Source: an uncultured Eubacteriales bacterium (GTDB lineage: Bacteria > Bacillota > Clostridia > Oscillospirales > Oscillospiraceae). From it: a DNA stretch of 8,112 nucleotides. The DNA lies in assembly GCA_900313295.1 (NCBI GenBank), contig OMQS01000060.1, positions 1 to 8,112 on the forward strand, given 5' to 3'. Shown here piece after piece: positions 1-6,056 of the stretch; position 1 is the stretch's first letter; the number at the start of each line of letters is the position of its first letter. The notes under the pieces are model-generated. The model worked only from the letters and a program-made list of their open reading frames with translations. It did no database searches and was not told where the DNA came from. A program made the position numbers and the translations under genes.

Positions 1-608
1 AGGCCGCTCAGCTGGGCGCCAAGGTCACCTACTTCGCCGGTCCCGACGGTTACGTCCACGATCCCGATGGCGTTATCACCGACGAGAAGCTGAACTTCAT
101 CCTGGAGATGCGCGCTAAGGATCCTATGCACTGCAAGCCCTATGCCGACAAGTTCGGCTGCGAGTTCGTTCCCGGCGAGAAGTGCTGGGGCGTCAAGGAT
201 GTTGACGTGTACATGCCCGCCGCTATGCAGAACGACGTCAAGATGGAGTCCGCTGAGAAGATCGTTGCTTCCGGCGTGAAGTACTACATCGAGGTCGCCA
301 ATATGCCCACCACCAACGATGCTCTGAACTATCTGCGTGCGCAGAAGGGCATCATCGTGGCTCCCTCCAAGGCTGTTAACGCCGGCGGCGTGGGCGTTTC
401 CGCTCTGGAAATGGCGCAGAACTCCGAGCGTCTGGTCTGGACTGCCGAGGAAGTTGACCATCAGCTGCACAAGATGATGGAGAACATCCACAAGGTGTCC
501 GCCGAGGCCGCTGCCGAGTACGGTCTGGGTTACGATCTGGTGGCTGGCGCCAACATCGCCGGCTTCAAGAAGGTCGCCGAGGCTATGATGGAGCAGGGCT
601 GCTTCTAA
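1..608 (+). CDS. gdhA: NADP-type glutamate dehydrogenase, C-terminal part
   Basis: The open frame enters from the left edge (first full codon at base 3) and gives 201 residues up to TAA at 606-608. This is roughly the C-terminal 45% of a hexameric glutamate dehydrogenase of about 445-450 residues. The enzyme interconverts 2-oxoglutarate plus ammonia and glutamate in the cytoplasm, linking carbon and nitrogen metabolism. Recognisable family segments are the end of the nucleotide-binding domain (KVTYFAGPDGYVHDPDGV), EVANMPTTNDAL, and IVAPSKAVNAGGVGVSALEM followed by the C-terminal helices. The catalytic lysine region lies upstream of the window and cannot be checked. Codon use is strongly biased to C- and G-ending codons (AAG, GAG, GCC), as in highly expressed genes. 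NADP rather than NAD preference is inferred from family resemblance only. Two terminators follow the stop codon. Confidence 0.95.
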   Translation, partial: AAQLGAKVTYFAGPDGYVHDPDGVITDEKLNFILEMRAKDPMHCKPYADKFGCEFVPGEKCWGVKDVDVYMPAAMQNDVKMESAEKIVASGVKYYIEVANMPTTNDALNYLRAQKGIIVAPSKAVNAGGVGVSALEMAQNSERLVWTAEEVDHQLHKMMENIHKVSAEAAAEYGLGYDLVAGANIAGFKKVAEAMMEQGCF

Positions 609-635
609 TCGAGCCGACTGATCTGCATAATAAAC

Positions 636-665
636 GGGGGAGGCCGCTGTGCCTCCCCCTGTTTT
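636..665 (+). terminator. Rho-independent terminator of gdhA
   Basis: A perfect 9-bp stem, GGGGGAGGC (636-644) with GCCTCCCCC (651-659), has a 6-base loop and is followed by TGTTTT. It lies 28 bases after the gdhA stop. Confidence 0.85.
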
Positions 666-690
666 AATCATAACAGTCATGATATAAAAC

Positions 691-729
691 GTCCCCTTCG
701 GCTGCAGCCGAGGGGGACGCTGTTTTTTT
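691..729. terminator. second, probably bidirectional terminator between gdhA and the LysR gene
   Basis: A 13-bp stem with one wobble pair joins 691-703 and 706-718 around a 2-base centre, so the real loop must be larger. On the + strand it is followed by GCTG and seven T residues (723-729), serving gdhA read-through. On the - strand the same hairpin lies just after the LysR stop codon and is followed by GTTTTATAT, so it can also end that convergent transcript. Confidence 0.8.
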
Positions 730-1615
730 ATAGATTGGACTCAATGAACTGCATGAAGCGCTGGGCGGCAGAGGTCTGGGGCACATCCCGCAGCACGCAC
801 AGATCCACGCTGCGGGGCGGGATGGAAAAGTCGGTCTTCAGCTTGCGCAGTTTGCCGGAGGCCAGCTCGCTCTTCACAAACTCCTCCGTGACGCCGGCCA
901 CGCCGAAGCCGATGGCCGCCAGATCCACCAGTAGGCTGCGGGCGCCCAGCTCGATCTCGGGGTTGAGGTGGTGGCCGTTCTGCAGGAAGAATTTATCCAG
1001 ATACAGGCGGCTGGAGGCCTTGCGCTCCAGCAGGATCAGCGGGAACTGCACGATCTCCTCCAGGGAGTAGGTGTGGTCAAAATTGCAGTCATAGTCTGCC
1101 GCCGCCACGAAGATGGAGTGGGTGGCAAAGCAGTGGAAGGTGCTCAGAGAGCTGGCGTCCTGGGGCGTGCTGGCAAAGGCAATGTCCACTTTTCCGGATT
1201 GCAGCAGACCCAGCACCTTGTGGCTGCGGCCGGACACGATCTGGATGTGTACGCCGGGGTACTGGCGGTGGAACCGATCCAGATAGGGGAGGAGGAACTG
1301 GCTGGTCACCGTGTCGCTGGCGCCGATGGTCAGGTGCCCCACTTGCAGCTGGCGGGACTGGGACAGCTTTTCCTCGCCTGTTTCCAGCAGACCCATGGCG
1401 CTGCGGACGTATTCATAGAGCATTTTTCCGTCCGGCGTCAGGGACACACCGCGAGAGTTTCGGGCAAAGAGGCGGGTCTGCAGCTCCGACTCCAGCTGCT
1501 TGATGGACTGGCTCACCGCAGACTGGGAAATAAACAGATTCTGCGCTGCGGCTGTGATGTTGCCGGCCTCGGCGACCTCCTTAAAAACCCGATACAGCTC
1601 CAGTTTGACACTCAT
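728..1615 (-). CDS. LysR-type transcriptional regulator
   Basis: The 295-residue protein has the usual LysR-family length and layout. An N-terminal winged helix-turn-helix (about residues 3-60) includes NITAAAQNLFISQSAVSQSI and ends with the typical RNSRGVSLTPDG wing. A linker helix (about 62-90) follows, then a periplasmic-binding-protein-like effector domain (about 92-295) that starts with GHLTIGASDTV. Such proteins bind DNA as tetramers and respond to a small-molecule ligand. The effector domain has the general look of CysL/CbbR-type members, but the ligand cannot be read from sequence. The start is supported by GAGGTG on the - strand a few bases upstream and by the normal N-terminus. The gene is divergent from the membrane-protein/pduL unit, a common arrangement for a LysR regulator and its target, so that unit is the first candidate target. 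This is inference. Confidence 0.93.
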   Translation of the reverse strand: MSVKLELYRVFKEVAEAGNITAAAQNLFISQSAVSQSIKQLESELQTRLFARNSRGVSLTPDGKMLYEYVRSAMGLLETGEEKLSQSRQLQVGHLTIGASDTVTSQFLLPYLDRFHRQYPGVHIQIVSGRSHKVLGLLQSGKVDIAFASTPQDASSLSTFHCFATHSIFVAAADYDCNFDHTYSLEEIVQFPLILLERKASSRLYLDKFFLQNGHHLNPEIELGARSLLVDLAAIGFGVAGVTEEFVKSELASGKLRKLKTDFSIPPRSVDLCVLRDVPQTSAAQRFMQFIESNL

Positions 1616-1669
1616 TTGCTCACCTCGTTATTAGGATCATTAATTAAATAGGGAAAGACATATGCGATA

Positions 1670-1697
1670 ATTATACAAAATATCCGCAAAAAAGCAA
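1670..1697 (-). promoter_or_regulatory. putative promoter of the LysR gene
   Basis: On the - strand there is a perfect -10 hexamer TATAAT (1670-1675) and a weak -35 TTGCTT (1692-1697), 16 bases apart. The predicted transcript starts about 50 bases upstream of the ATG. The short palindrome ATAATTAT (1667-1674) overlaps the -10 and could be part of an autoregulatory site, but I find no convincing LysR box. Confidence 0.5.
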
Positions 1698-1714
1698 GCA
1701 TTTTTTTTCAGCCC

Positions 1715-1743
1715 TTGCATATGGAAGGGGAAAGTGGTATCAT
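1715..1743 (+). promoter_or_regulatory. putative extended -10 promoter of the membrane protein/pduL unit
   Basis: The -35-like hexamer TTGCAT (1715-1720) is separated by 17 bases from TATCAT (1738-1743), a 5/6 match to the -10 consensus. The -10 is preceded by TGG (1735-1737), an extended -10 element that compensates for the poor -35. The predicted start is near 1750, and a ribosome binding site (AAGGAG) follows before the ATG at 1772. It lies back-to-back with the LysR promoter. Confidence 0.6.
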
Positions 1744-1771
1744 ACAGGAAGCCCCGAAAAGGAGTTATTGT

Positions 1772-2356
1772 ATGAAAAAGATTTTGAGTACGTTGAAAAG
1801 ACAGGATCTGATGAACCAGATCCTGCTGGCTGCGGGTTTCATTTTGTGCATTGTTTCCATTTTTATGAAGCAGGCCAAGATGGGGCTTGTTTTGGTGATC
1901 GTTGTGTGTATGCTGGCGGTGGTCAGGAGCGGCAACAACCGCAAGCGTTTGAGCCGGCTGTACGGCGCGCTGTTTTTCCACATGCCCGATGGGGAGATCT
2001 ACCCCATGACCTTCGAACAGGTGCGGGCGGAGTATACCCACGGGCAGCAGAGCAAGTATAACGGCCGGAAGGTGACGGTTCGCTTTCCTTACTGCGGGCT
2101 GGACGAAAACGGGGAGATTGATACCGGCTTCGGGCTGGTGATCCACGCGGAGGAAAAGCTTTTGCAGAAGTGGAAAAAGGGGCAGCTTCTGGCGGCAACG
2201 GGCGTTATCAACGCCGTGAGCCGGCAGTATTTCAACATCGACGAGGTGGAGGAGATCCGCCTGACGACGGATAAAGAGGATTTGACCGCTTCGGCGCAGC
2301 CGAAGACGGAGGATCATACAAAACAGGAGGAAGATCAAAATGAAATTCATGATTGA
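1772..2356 (+). CDS. small membrane protein of unknown function with two N-terminal helices
   Basis: I do not recognise this 194-residue protein. The ATG at 1772 is chosen over an in-frame ATG at 1715 because AAGGAG (1759-1764) stands 7 bases upstream of it and because the earlier ATG lies inside the predicted promoter. Two hydrophobic segments (about residues 15-31 and 37-51) are joined by a short charged turn, and a basic stretch (RSGNNRKRLSR, 52-62) follows. This predicts a hairpin anchor with the rest of the protein cytoplasmic. Residues about 78-165 form a soluble domain (YNGRKVTVRFPYCG, then WKKGQLLAATGVINAVSRQY, then VEEIRLT) whose pattern resembles OB-fold barrels of the tRNA_anti-like kind; that is only a suggestion. 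The tail (166-194) is acidic and low in complexity. The gene overlaps pduL by 17 bases in another frame, so translational coupling is likely. Confidence 0.8.
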   Translation: MKKILSTLKRQDLMNQILLAAGFILCIVSIFMKQAKMGLVLVIVVCMLAVVRSGNNRKRLSRLYGALFFHMPDGEIYPMTFEQVRAEYTHGQQSKYNGRKVTVRFPYCGLDENGEIDTGFGLVIHAEEKLLQKWKKGQLLAATGVINAVSRQYFNIDEVEEIRLTTDKEDLTASAQPKTEDHTKQEEDQNEIHD

Positions 2357-2906
2357 AACATCTGCCCGCCACATTCATCTGACGCAGGAAACTGTTGAAA
2401 AGCTGTTTGGCGCCGGCTATCAGCTCACCAAGCGCAAGGATCTGTCCTATCCCGGCCAGTTCGCCTGTAATGAGCGGGTCACTCTGGTGGGGCCGAAGAA
2501 GGAAATGGCCAATGTGTCCATTCTGGGGCCTGTGCGCAAGGCCGACCAGGTGGAGGTCTCCGGCTCCGACGCCCGTGCGCTGGGCATTGACGCGCCTGTG
2601 CGGGAGAGCGGCCATGTGGCCGGCTCCGGCGCCTGCAAGCTCATCGGGCCTGCCGGCGAAGTGGAGCTGACGGAGGGCGTTATCATTGCCAAGCGTCATC
2701 TTCATGTGCTGGAGGCGGATGCCGAGAAGATGGGCATCAAGAACGGCGAGATCATCCGCGTGGCCTGCGGCGGCGAGGGCCGCAAGCTGATTTTTGACGA
2801 CGTTGTGGTTCGCGTGAACACCGACGGCGCCACCACCATGCACATCGACACCGACGAGGCGCAGGCCGCCGGCGGCCCCACGGAGGGCGAAATCTTCCGC
2901 GGCTGA
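2340..2906 (+). CDS. pduL: phosphate propanoyltransferase (PduL-type phosphotransacylase)
   Basis: The 188-residue protein matches the PduL family, which moves an acyl group between CoA and phosphate (acetyl- or propionyl-CoA to the acyl phosphate). The product can feed acetate or propionate kinase and ATP formation. The two PduL repeats are visible: SARHIHLT (residues 8-15) and AKRHLHVLEADAEKMGI (117-133). Expected zinc ligands are present: H11, H13, E45 (in ACNERVTL), H120, H122 and H168 (in MHIDTDEAQA). The phosphate-binding loop ILGPVRKADQVEVS (61-74) carries R66. There is no N-terminal extension of the kind that targets microcompartment PduL, and no shell-protein gene is nearby, so a soluble cytosolic role in acetate-type metabolism fits best. 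The AGGAGG at 2326-2331 lies within the end of the preceding gene. The substrate (acetyl or propionyl) cannot be decided from sequence. Confidence 0.93.
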   Translation: MKFMIETSARHIHLTQETVEKLFGAGYQLTKRKDLSYPGQFACNERVTLVGPKKEMANVSILGPVRKADQVEVSGSDARALGIDAPVRESGHVAGSGACKLIGPAGEVELTEGVIIAKRHLHVLEADAEKMGIKNGEIIRVACGGEGRKLIFDDVVVRVNTDGATTMHIDTDEAQAAGGPTEGEIFRG

Positions 2907-2945
2907 TTTGCTGAGAAAATCAATAAAATCAATAGCCATACAGAT

Positions 2946-2978
2946 AAAGGGCATCTTCTTTGGGGAAGATGCCCTTTT
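2946..2978. terminator. bidirectional terminator between convergent pduL and nrdG
   Basis: A perfect 13-bp stem (2946-2958 with 2965-2977) has a 6-base loop and a GGGCATCTTC core. The + strand reads out into TTTTAT for pduL, and the - strand into TTTATCTG for nrdG, whose stop codon is 13 bases away. Confidence 0.88.
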
Positions 2979-2990
2979 ATCATGTTTCAT

Positions 2991-3521
2991 TTATTTGCGG
3001 AGCTTATCCCAGAGAACGATTTTTCCCGCCTGGCGGCTGCGGTCCATGTCGATAATACGCTGATTGCGGCTGCCCCGAAACTGGAGAGAAATGTCCTTTT
3101 CCTCGGCGATGAAGCGGCCGTCGATGAGGATGTCGATGCAGGAGAGCATTTCCTCCGTGGCCTCGCATCTGGGGTGTGATCCCGCGGACATAAGCTCCTC
3201 CAGACGGTAGCCGGTGTAACACCACACGGTCTTTTGGGGATATTTTTCCCGAATGCGGCGCAGCATGGGCAGGAGGGCACGCTGGTTTTCCGGCTCGAAG
3301 GGGTCGCCGCCCAGCAGGGAAAGCCCCGCTATATAGGACTTGTCCAGCTCGGCAAAGATCTCCCGCTCCGTGTCCTCCGTGAAGGGCTTTCCAAAGCAGA
3401 AGTCCCAGGTTTCGGGCTGAAAGCAGTCTTTGCAGCGGTTGCGGCAGCCGGACACGAACAGGGAGACCCGCACGCCTTCGCCGTTGGCAATGTCGCATTT
3501 TTTCAGTTCGCCGTAGTACAT
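2991..3521 (-). CDS. nrdG: anaerobic ribonucleoside-triphosphate reductase activating protein
   Basis: The 176-residue radical-SAM protein has the size and motifs of NrdG. It uses a [4Fe-4S] cluster and S-adenosylmethionine to place the glycyl radical on NrdD. The cluster motif C-x3-C-x2-C is C26, C30 and C33 in SGCRNRCKDCFQ. The SAM-binding GGDP motif is at 71-74 (LSLLGGDPFEPEN), and the later family segments CIDILIDGRF (128-137) and FRGSRNQRIID (148-158) are present. The N-terminus MYYGELKKCDIANGEGVRVS is typical, and an AGGT ribosome binding site stands upstream of the ATG at 3519-3521. It follows nrdD on the same strand with a 70-base gap, the standard nrdDG order. Only the activase is oxygen-sensitive-cluster dependent in this pair, so the operon should work in anaerobic growth. 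Confidence 0.96.
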   Translation of the reverse strand: MYYGELKKCDIANGEGVRVSLFVSGCRNRCKDCFQPETWDFCFGKPFTEDTEREIFAELDKSYIAGLSLLGGDPFEPENQRALLPMLRRIREKYPQKTVWCYTGYRLEELMSAGSHPRCEATEEMLSCIDILIDGRFIAEEKDISLQFRGSRNQRIIDMDRSRQAGKIVLWDKLRK

Positions 3522-3540
3522 ACGATGACCTCATTTCCGC

Positions 3541-3573
3541 AAGCAAGGGACAGGCTGTGCCTGCCCCTTGCTT
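3541..3573 (-). other. intercistronic hairpin between nrdD and nrdG
   Basis: Arms at 3541-3554 and 3560-3573 (AAGCAAGGGACAGG and CCTGCCCCTTGCTT) pair over 14 bp around a 5-base loop; the one imperfect pair is a G-U wobble in - strand RNA. No T-run follows on the - strand, so it is not a normal terminator. A role in mRNA stability, processing or partial attenuation between the two genes is inference. Confidence 0.6.
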
Positions 3574-3591
3574 TCATGATTTCGGTGGGGA

Positions 3592-5790
3592 TCACAGGTG
3601 CAGGACGCGATCCTTGATCTCCTGCGTGCGACCCTGATTCCAGAACTGGGTGCCGATGTAGCCGCAGGTGCGGCGCGCCACGTTCATCTTATCCTGATCG
3701 GTGTTGCCGCACTGGGGGCATTTCCAGATGAGCTTGCCGTCTTCCTCAACGACTTCGATCTCGCCGTCCCAGCCGCAGACCTGGCAGTAGTCGCTCTTGG
3801 TGTTCAGCTCGGCGTAGATGATGTGGTCATAGATGAACTTCATCACTTCCAGCACGGCGGGGATGTTGTTTTGCATATCCGGCACTTCCACATAGCTGAT
3901 GGCGCCGCCGGGGGACAGGTGCTGGAACTGCGCCTCGAACTCCAGCTTTCGGAAGGCGTCGATAGGCTCGGTGACATGGACGTGGTAGCTGTTGGTGATG
4001 TAGCCCTTGTCGGTGATGCCCTCAACGATGCCGAAGCGCTTTTGCAGGCACTTGGCGAACTTGTAGGTGGTGGACTCCAGAGGCGTGCCGTAGAGGGAGT
4101 AGTCGATATTCTCGGCGGTTTTCCATTCCTGACACTTCTCGTTCATCTTCTTCATAATGGAAAGCGCGAAGGGGGTGGCGGAGGGGTCGGTGTGGCTCTT
4201 GCCGGTCATGTACTTTACGCACTCATACAGACCCGCGTAGCCCAGAGAAATGGTGGAGTAGCCGCCGTAGAGGAGCTTGTCGATGCACTCGCCTTTTTTG
4301 AGCCGAGCCAGAGCGCCGTACTGCCACAGGATGGGGGCGGCGTCGGAGGTGGTGCCCTTCAGACGGTCGTGACGGCAGCGCAGCGCGCGGTGGCACAGCT
4401 CCAGCCGCTCGTCAAAGACCTTCCAGAACTTGTCGATGTTGCCGCCGGAGGACAGAGCCACGTCCGGCAGGTTGATGGTGACCACGCCCTGATTGAAGCG
4501 GCCATAGTACTTGTGCTTGCCGGGCTCATAGTTTCCGGCGTTGGCAATATTGCCCACTCCGGCGTCGGTGAAGCGGTCGGGGGTCAGGAAGGAGCGGCAG
4601 CCCATGCAGGTGTATACGTCGCCCTTCAGCTCCTTCATCTTCTTTTCGGAAATATAGTCCGGCACCATGCGCTTGGCGGTGCACTTGGCGGCCAGCTCCG
4701 TTAAGTACCAGTAGGGGGAATCCTCGTGGATGTTGTCTTCCTCCAGCGTGTAGATGAGCTTGGGGAAGGCGGGGGTGACCCACACGCCTTTTTCGTTCTT
4801 CACGCCCTGATAGCGCTGCAGGAGCATCTCCTCAATGATCATGGCCAGGTCTTTCTTCTCTCGCTCGTTGCGCGCCTCGTTGAGGTACATGAACACGGTG
4901 ATGAAGGGAGCTTGACCGTTGGTGGTCAGGAGGGTCACCACCTGGTACTGGATGGTCTGCACGCCGCGGCGGATCTCCTCCCGCAGACGGGTCTCCACCA
5001 GCTCGCTGATCTTCTCCTCGCCGGGGTCTACGCCGATGGACGTCATCTCGGCCAGCACGATCTTGCGGATCTTTTGGCGGCTGACCTCCACGAAGGGAGC
5101 CAGATGGGTGAGGCTGATGGACTGGCCGCCGTACTGGTTGCTGGCCACCTGTGCCACGATCTGGGTGGCGATGTTGCAGGCGGTGGCGAAGCTGTGGGGG
5201 CGCTCGATGAGGGTGCCAGTGATGACGGTGCCGTTTTGCAGCATGTCCTCCAGATTCACCAGGTCGCAGTTGTGCATGTGCTGGGCATAATAATCGCTGT
5301 CGTGGAAATGGATGATGCCCTCCCGATGGGCATCCACGATGTCCTGGGGCAGGAGAATGCGCTCGGTGAGGTCACGGCTGACCTCGCCGGCCATATAGTC
5401 CCGCTGGGTGGAGTTCACCACGGGGTTCTTATTGGAGTTTTCCTGCTTGGCCTCCTCGTTGTTGCACTCGATGAGGGAGAGAATCTTCTCGTCCGTGGTA
5501 TTGGATTTGCGCACCAGGGAGCGGGTGTAGCGGTAGGTGATGTAGTGCTTGGCTACCTCGAAAGCGCCGTGAGCCATGATGTAGTGCTCCACCATGTCCT
5601 GGATCTCTTCCACGGTGGCGGCGCGGCCGATCTTCTGGCACTGGAGCTCCACGGACTCGGCAATGCGCTGGATCTGCACGGGGGTCATGCGGTCGGCCTC
5701 GTCCACGGAGTCATTAGCCTTGGTGACGGCGACGATGATCTTTGTGATGTCAAAAATCTCCTCCGAGCCGTTTCGCTTGATGATCTTCAT
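3592..5790 (-). CDS. nrdD: anaerobic (class III) ribonucleoside-triphosphate reductase
   Basis: The 732-residue enzyme reduces ribonucleoside triphosphates to deoxy forms under anoxia using a glycyl radical. The start at 5790 (MKIIKRNGSEEIFD) has AGGAGGA on the - strand (5798-5804) with a 7-base spacer; an in-frame ATG at 5823 would add 11 atypical residues and has no good ribosome binding site. Residues about 1-95 form an ATP-cone allosteric domain. The catalytic barrel follows, with HFHDSDYYAQHMHNCDLVN (C175) and YTCMGCRSFLTP (C395, C398; the latter corresponds to the family's active-site cysteine). A C-terminal zinc site is formed by C669, C672, C691 and C694. The glycyl radical site is G710 in RRTCGYIGTQFWNQG, close to the C-terminus as expected. 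All key residues are intact. It is co-transcribed with nrdG and is likely repressed by NrdR. Confidence 0.98.
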   Translation of the reverse strand: MKIIKRNGSEEIFDITKIIVAVTKANDSVDEADRMTPVQIQRIAESVELQCQKIGRAATVEEIQDMVEHYIMAHGAFEVAKHYITYRYTRSLVRKSNTTDEKILSLIECNNEEAKQENSNKNPVVNSTQRDYMAGEVSRDLTERILLPQDIVDAHREGIIHFHDSDYYAQHMHNCDLVNLEDMLQNGTVITGTLIERPHSFATACNIATQIVAQVASNQYGGQSISLTHLAPFVEVSRQKIRKIVLAEMTSIGVDPGEEKISELVETRLREEIRRGVQTIQYQVVTLLTTNGQAPFITVFMYLNEARNEREKKDLAMIIEEMLLQRYQGVKNEKGVWVTPAFPKLIYTLEEDNIHEDSPYWYLTELAAKCTAKRMVPDYISEKKMKELKGDVYTCMGCRSFLTPDRFTDAGVGNIANAGNYEPGKHKYYGRFNQGVVTINLPDVALSSGGNIDKFWKVFDERLELCHRALRCRHDRLKGTTSDAAPILWQYGALARLKKGECIDKLLYGGYSTISLGYAGLYECVKYMTGKSHTDPSATPFALSIMKKMNEKCQEWKTAENIDYSLYGTPLESTTYKFAKCLQKRFGIVEGITDKGYITNSYHVHVTEPIDAFRKLEFEAQFQHLSPGGAISYVEVPDMQNNIPAVLEVMKFIYDHIIYAELNTKSDYCQVCGWDGEIEVVEEDGKLIWKCPQCGNTDQDKMNVARRTCGYIGTQFWNQGRTQEIKDRVLHL

Positions 5791-5850
5791 CTCTTTATCC
5801 TCCTCTGCCCTGGGGGCAAACATTTATCTTCTCTATGTGTGAACACATTT

Positions 5851-5879
5851 ATAGTACACTATATATTGTGGGATTACAA
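5851..5879 (-). promoter_or_regulatory. putative nrdDG promoter
   Basis: On the - strand the -35 hexamer TTGTAA (5874-5879) and the -10 TACTAT (5851-5856) are 17 bases apart; each matches its consensus at 4 of 6 positions. The predicted start near 5844 leaves a leader of about 55 bases before the nrdD ATG. The hexamers are mediocre on their own; their support is the ideal spacing and the NrdR box that fills the spacer. Confidence 0.55.
5856..5871. promoter_or_regulatory. NrdR box (ribonucleotide reductase repressor operator)
   Basis: ACACTATATATTGTGG matches the NrdR consensus ACACWATATATWGTGT, as I recall it, at 15 of 16 positions, and it is a near palindrome centred between 5863 and 5864. 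NrdR is the zinc/ATP-cone repressor of bacterial ribonucleotide reductase genes. The site fills the spacer of the putative nrdDG promoter, so a bound repressor would block RNA polymerase. nrdR itself is not in the window. Confidence 0.85.
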
Positions 5880-5888
5880 GAGGGGAGA

Positions 5889-6001
5889 GCACAAAATATG
5901 GAGAGAATCTGTGCCAAAAATACAGCGAGAAATTTGGAGAAACAAACAAAAAGCACAAAATGTAGTAAATATGTACCCACTACACATACAAAATATAGTA
6001 T
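5889..6001. promoter_or_regulatory. weaker NrdR-box-like sites upstream of nrdD
   Basis: Three further matches are seen in this AT-rich stretch: 5889-5904 (11/16), 5953-5968 (11/16) and 5986-6001 (ATACAAAATATAGTAT, 13/16). The first is centred 33 bases from the strong box, and the last two are 33 bases apart, close to three helical turns. NrdR boxes are normally found as helically phased pairs, which supports 5889-5904 as the partner site. Because the region is AT-rich, single 11/16 matches could be chance. Confidence 0.35.
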
Positions 6002-6040
6002 AAAACAGAAACTGCGCTGCCACAGATGCAGCAGCGCAGT
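6002..6040 (-). terminator. terminator of the DUF1275-type membrane protein gene
   Basis: A perfect 10-bp stem, ACTGCGCTGC (6011-6020) with GCAGCGCAGT (6031-6040), has a 10-base loop. On the - strand it is followed by TTCTGTTTTA, a usable though interrupted T-tract. It lies 16 bases beyond the stop of the membrane protein gene and isolates nrdD from upstream transcription. Confidence 0.75.
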
Positions 6041-6056
6041 AGGACGGAGAGGAAGA

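Noticed and set aside
1715..1771. Upstream in-frame ATG for the membrane protein at 1715-1723
   Set aside because: It overlaps the predicted -35 and -10 elements and lacks a ribosome binding site; the ATG at 1772 has AAGGAG at the right distance.
2232..2990. Long - strand frame antisense to pduL and another at 7044-7709 antisense to the CAT-like gene
   Set aside because: Both are shadows of recognised genes on the opposite strand, span terminators or leaders, and show no family motifs.
5791..5823. Upstream ATG for nrdD at 5823
   Set aside because: It would translate across the AGGAGGA ribosome binding site at 5798-5804 and add 11 residues absent from NrdD proteins, whose N-terminus matches MKIIKRNG.
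5835..5848. ATGTGTGAACACAT inverted repeat near the nrdD start as a second NrdR box
   Set aside because: It is 22 bases from the strong box, a suitable phase, but aligned to the NrdR consensus it matches poorly because the centre is GA rather than AT-rich. It may be a different small palindrome in the leader.
3598..6003. Long + strand open frames (3598-4704 and 4726-6003) antisense to nrdD
   Set aside because: They mirror the nrdD codons, arise from its G/C-ending third positions, give low-complexity A/V/G/L/H-rich proteins, and have no ribosome binding site. All nrdD motifs are on the - strand.
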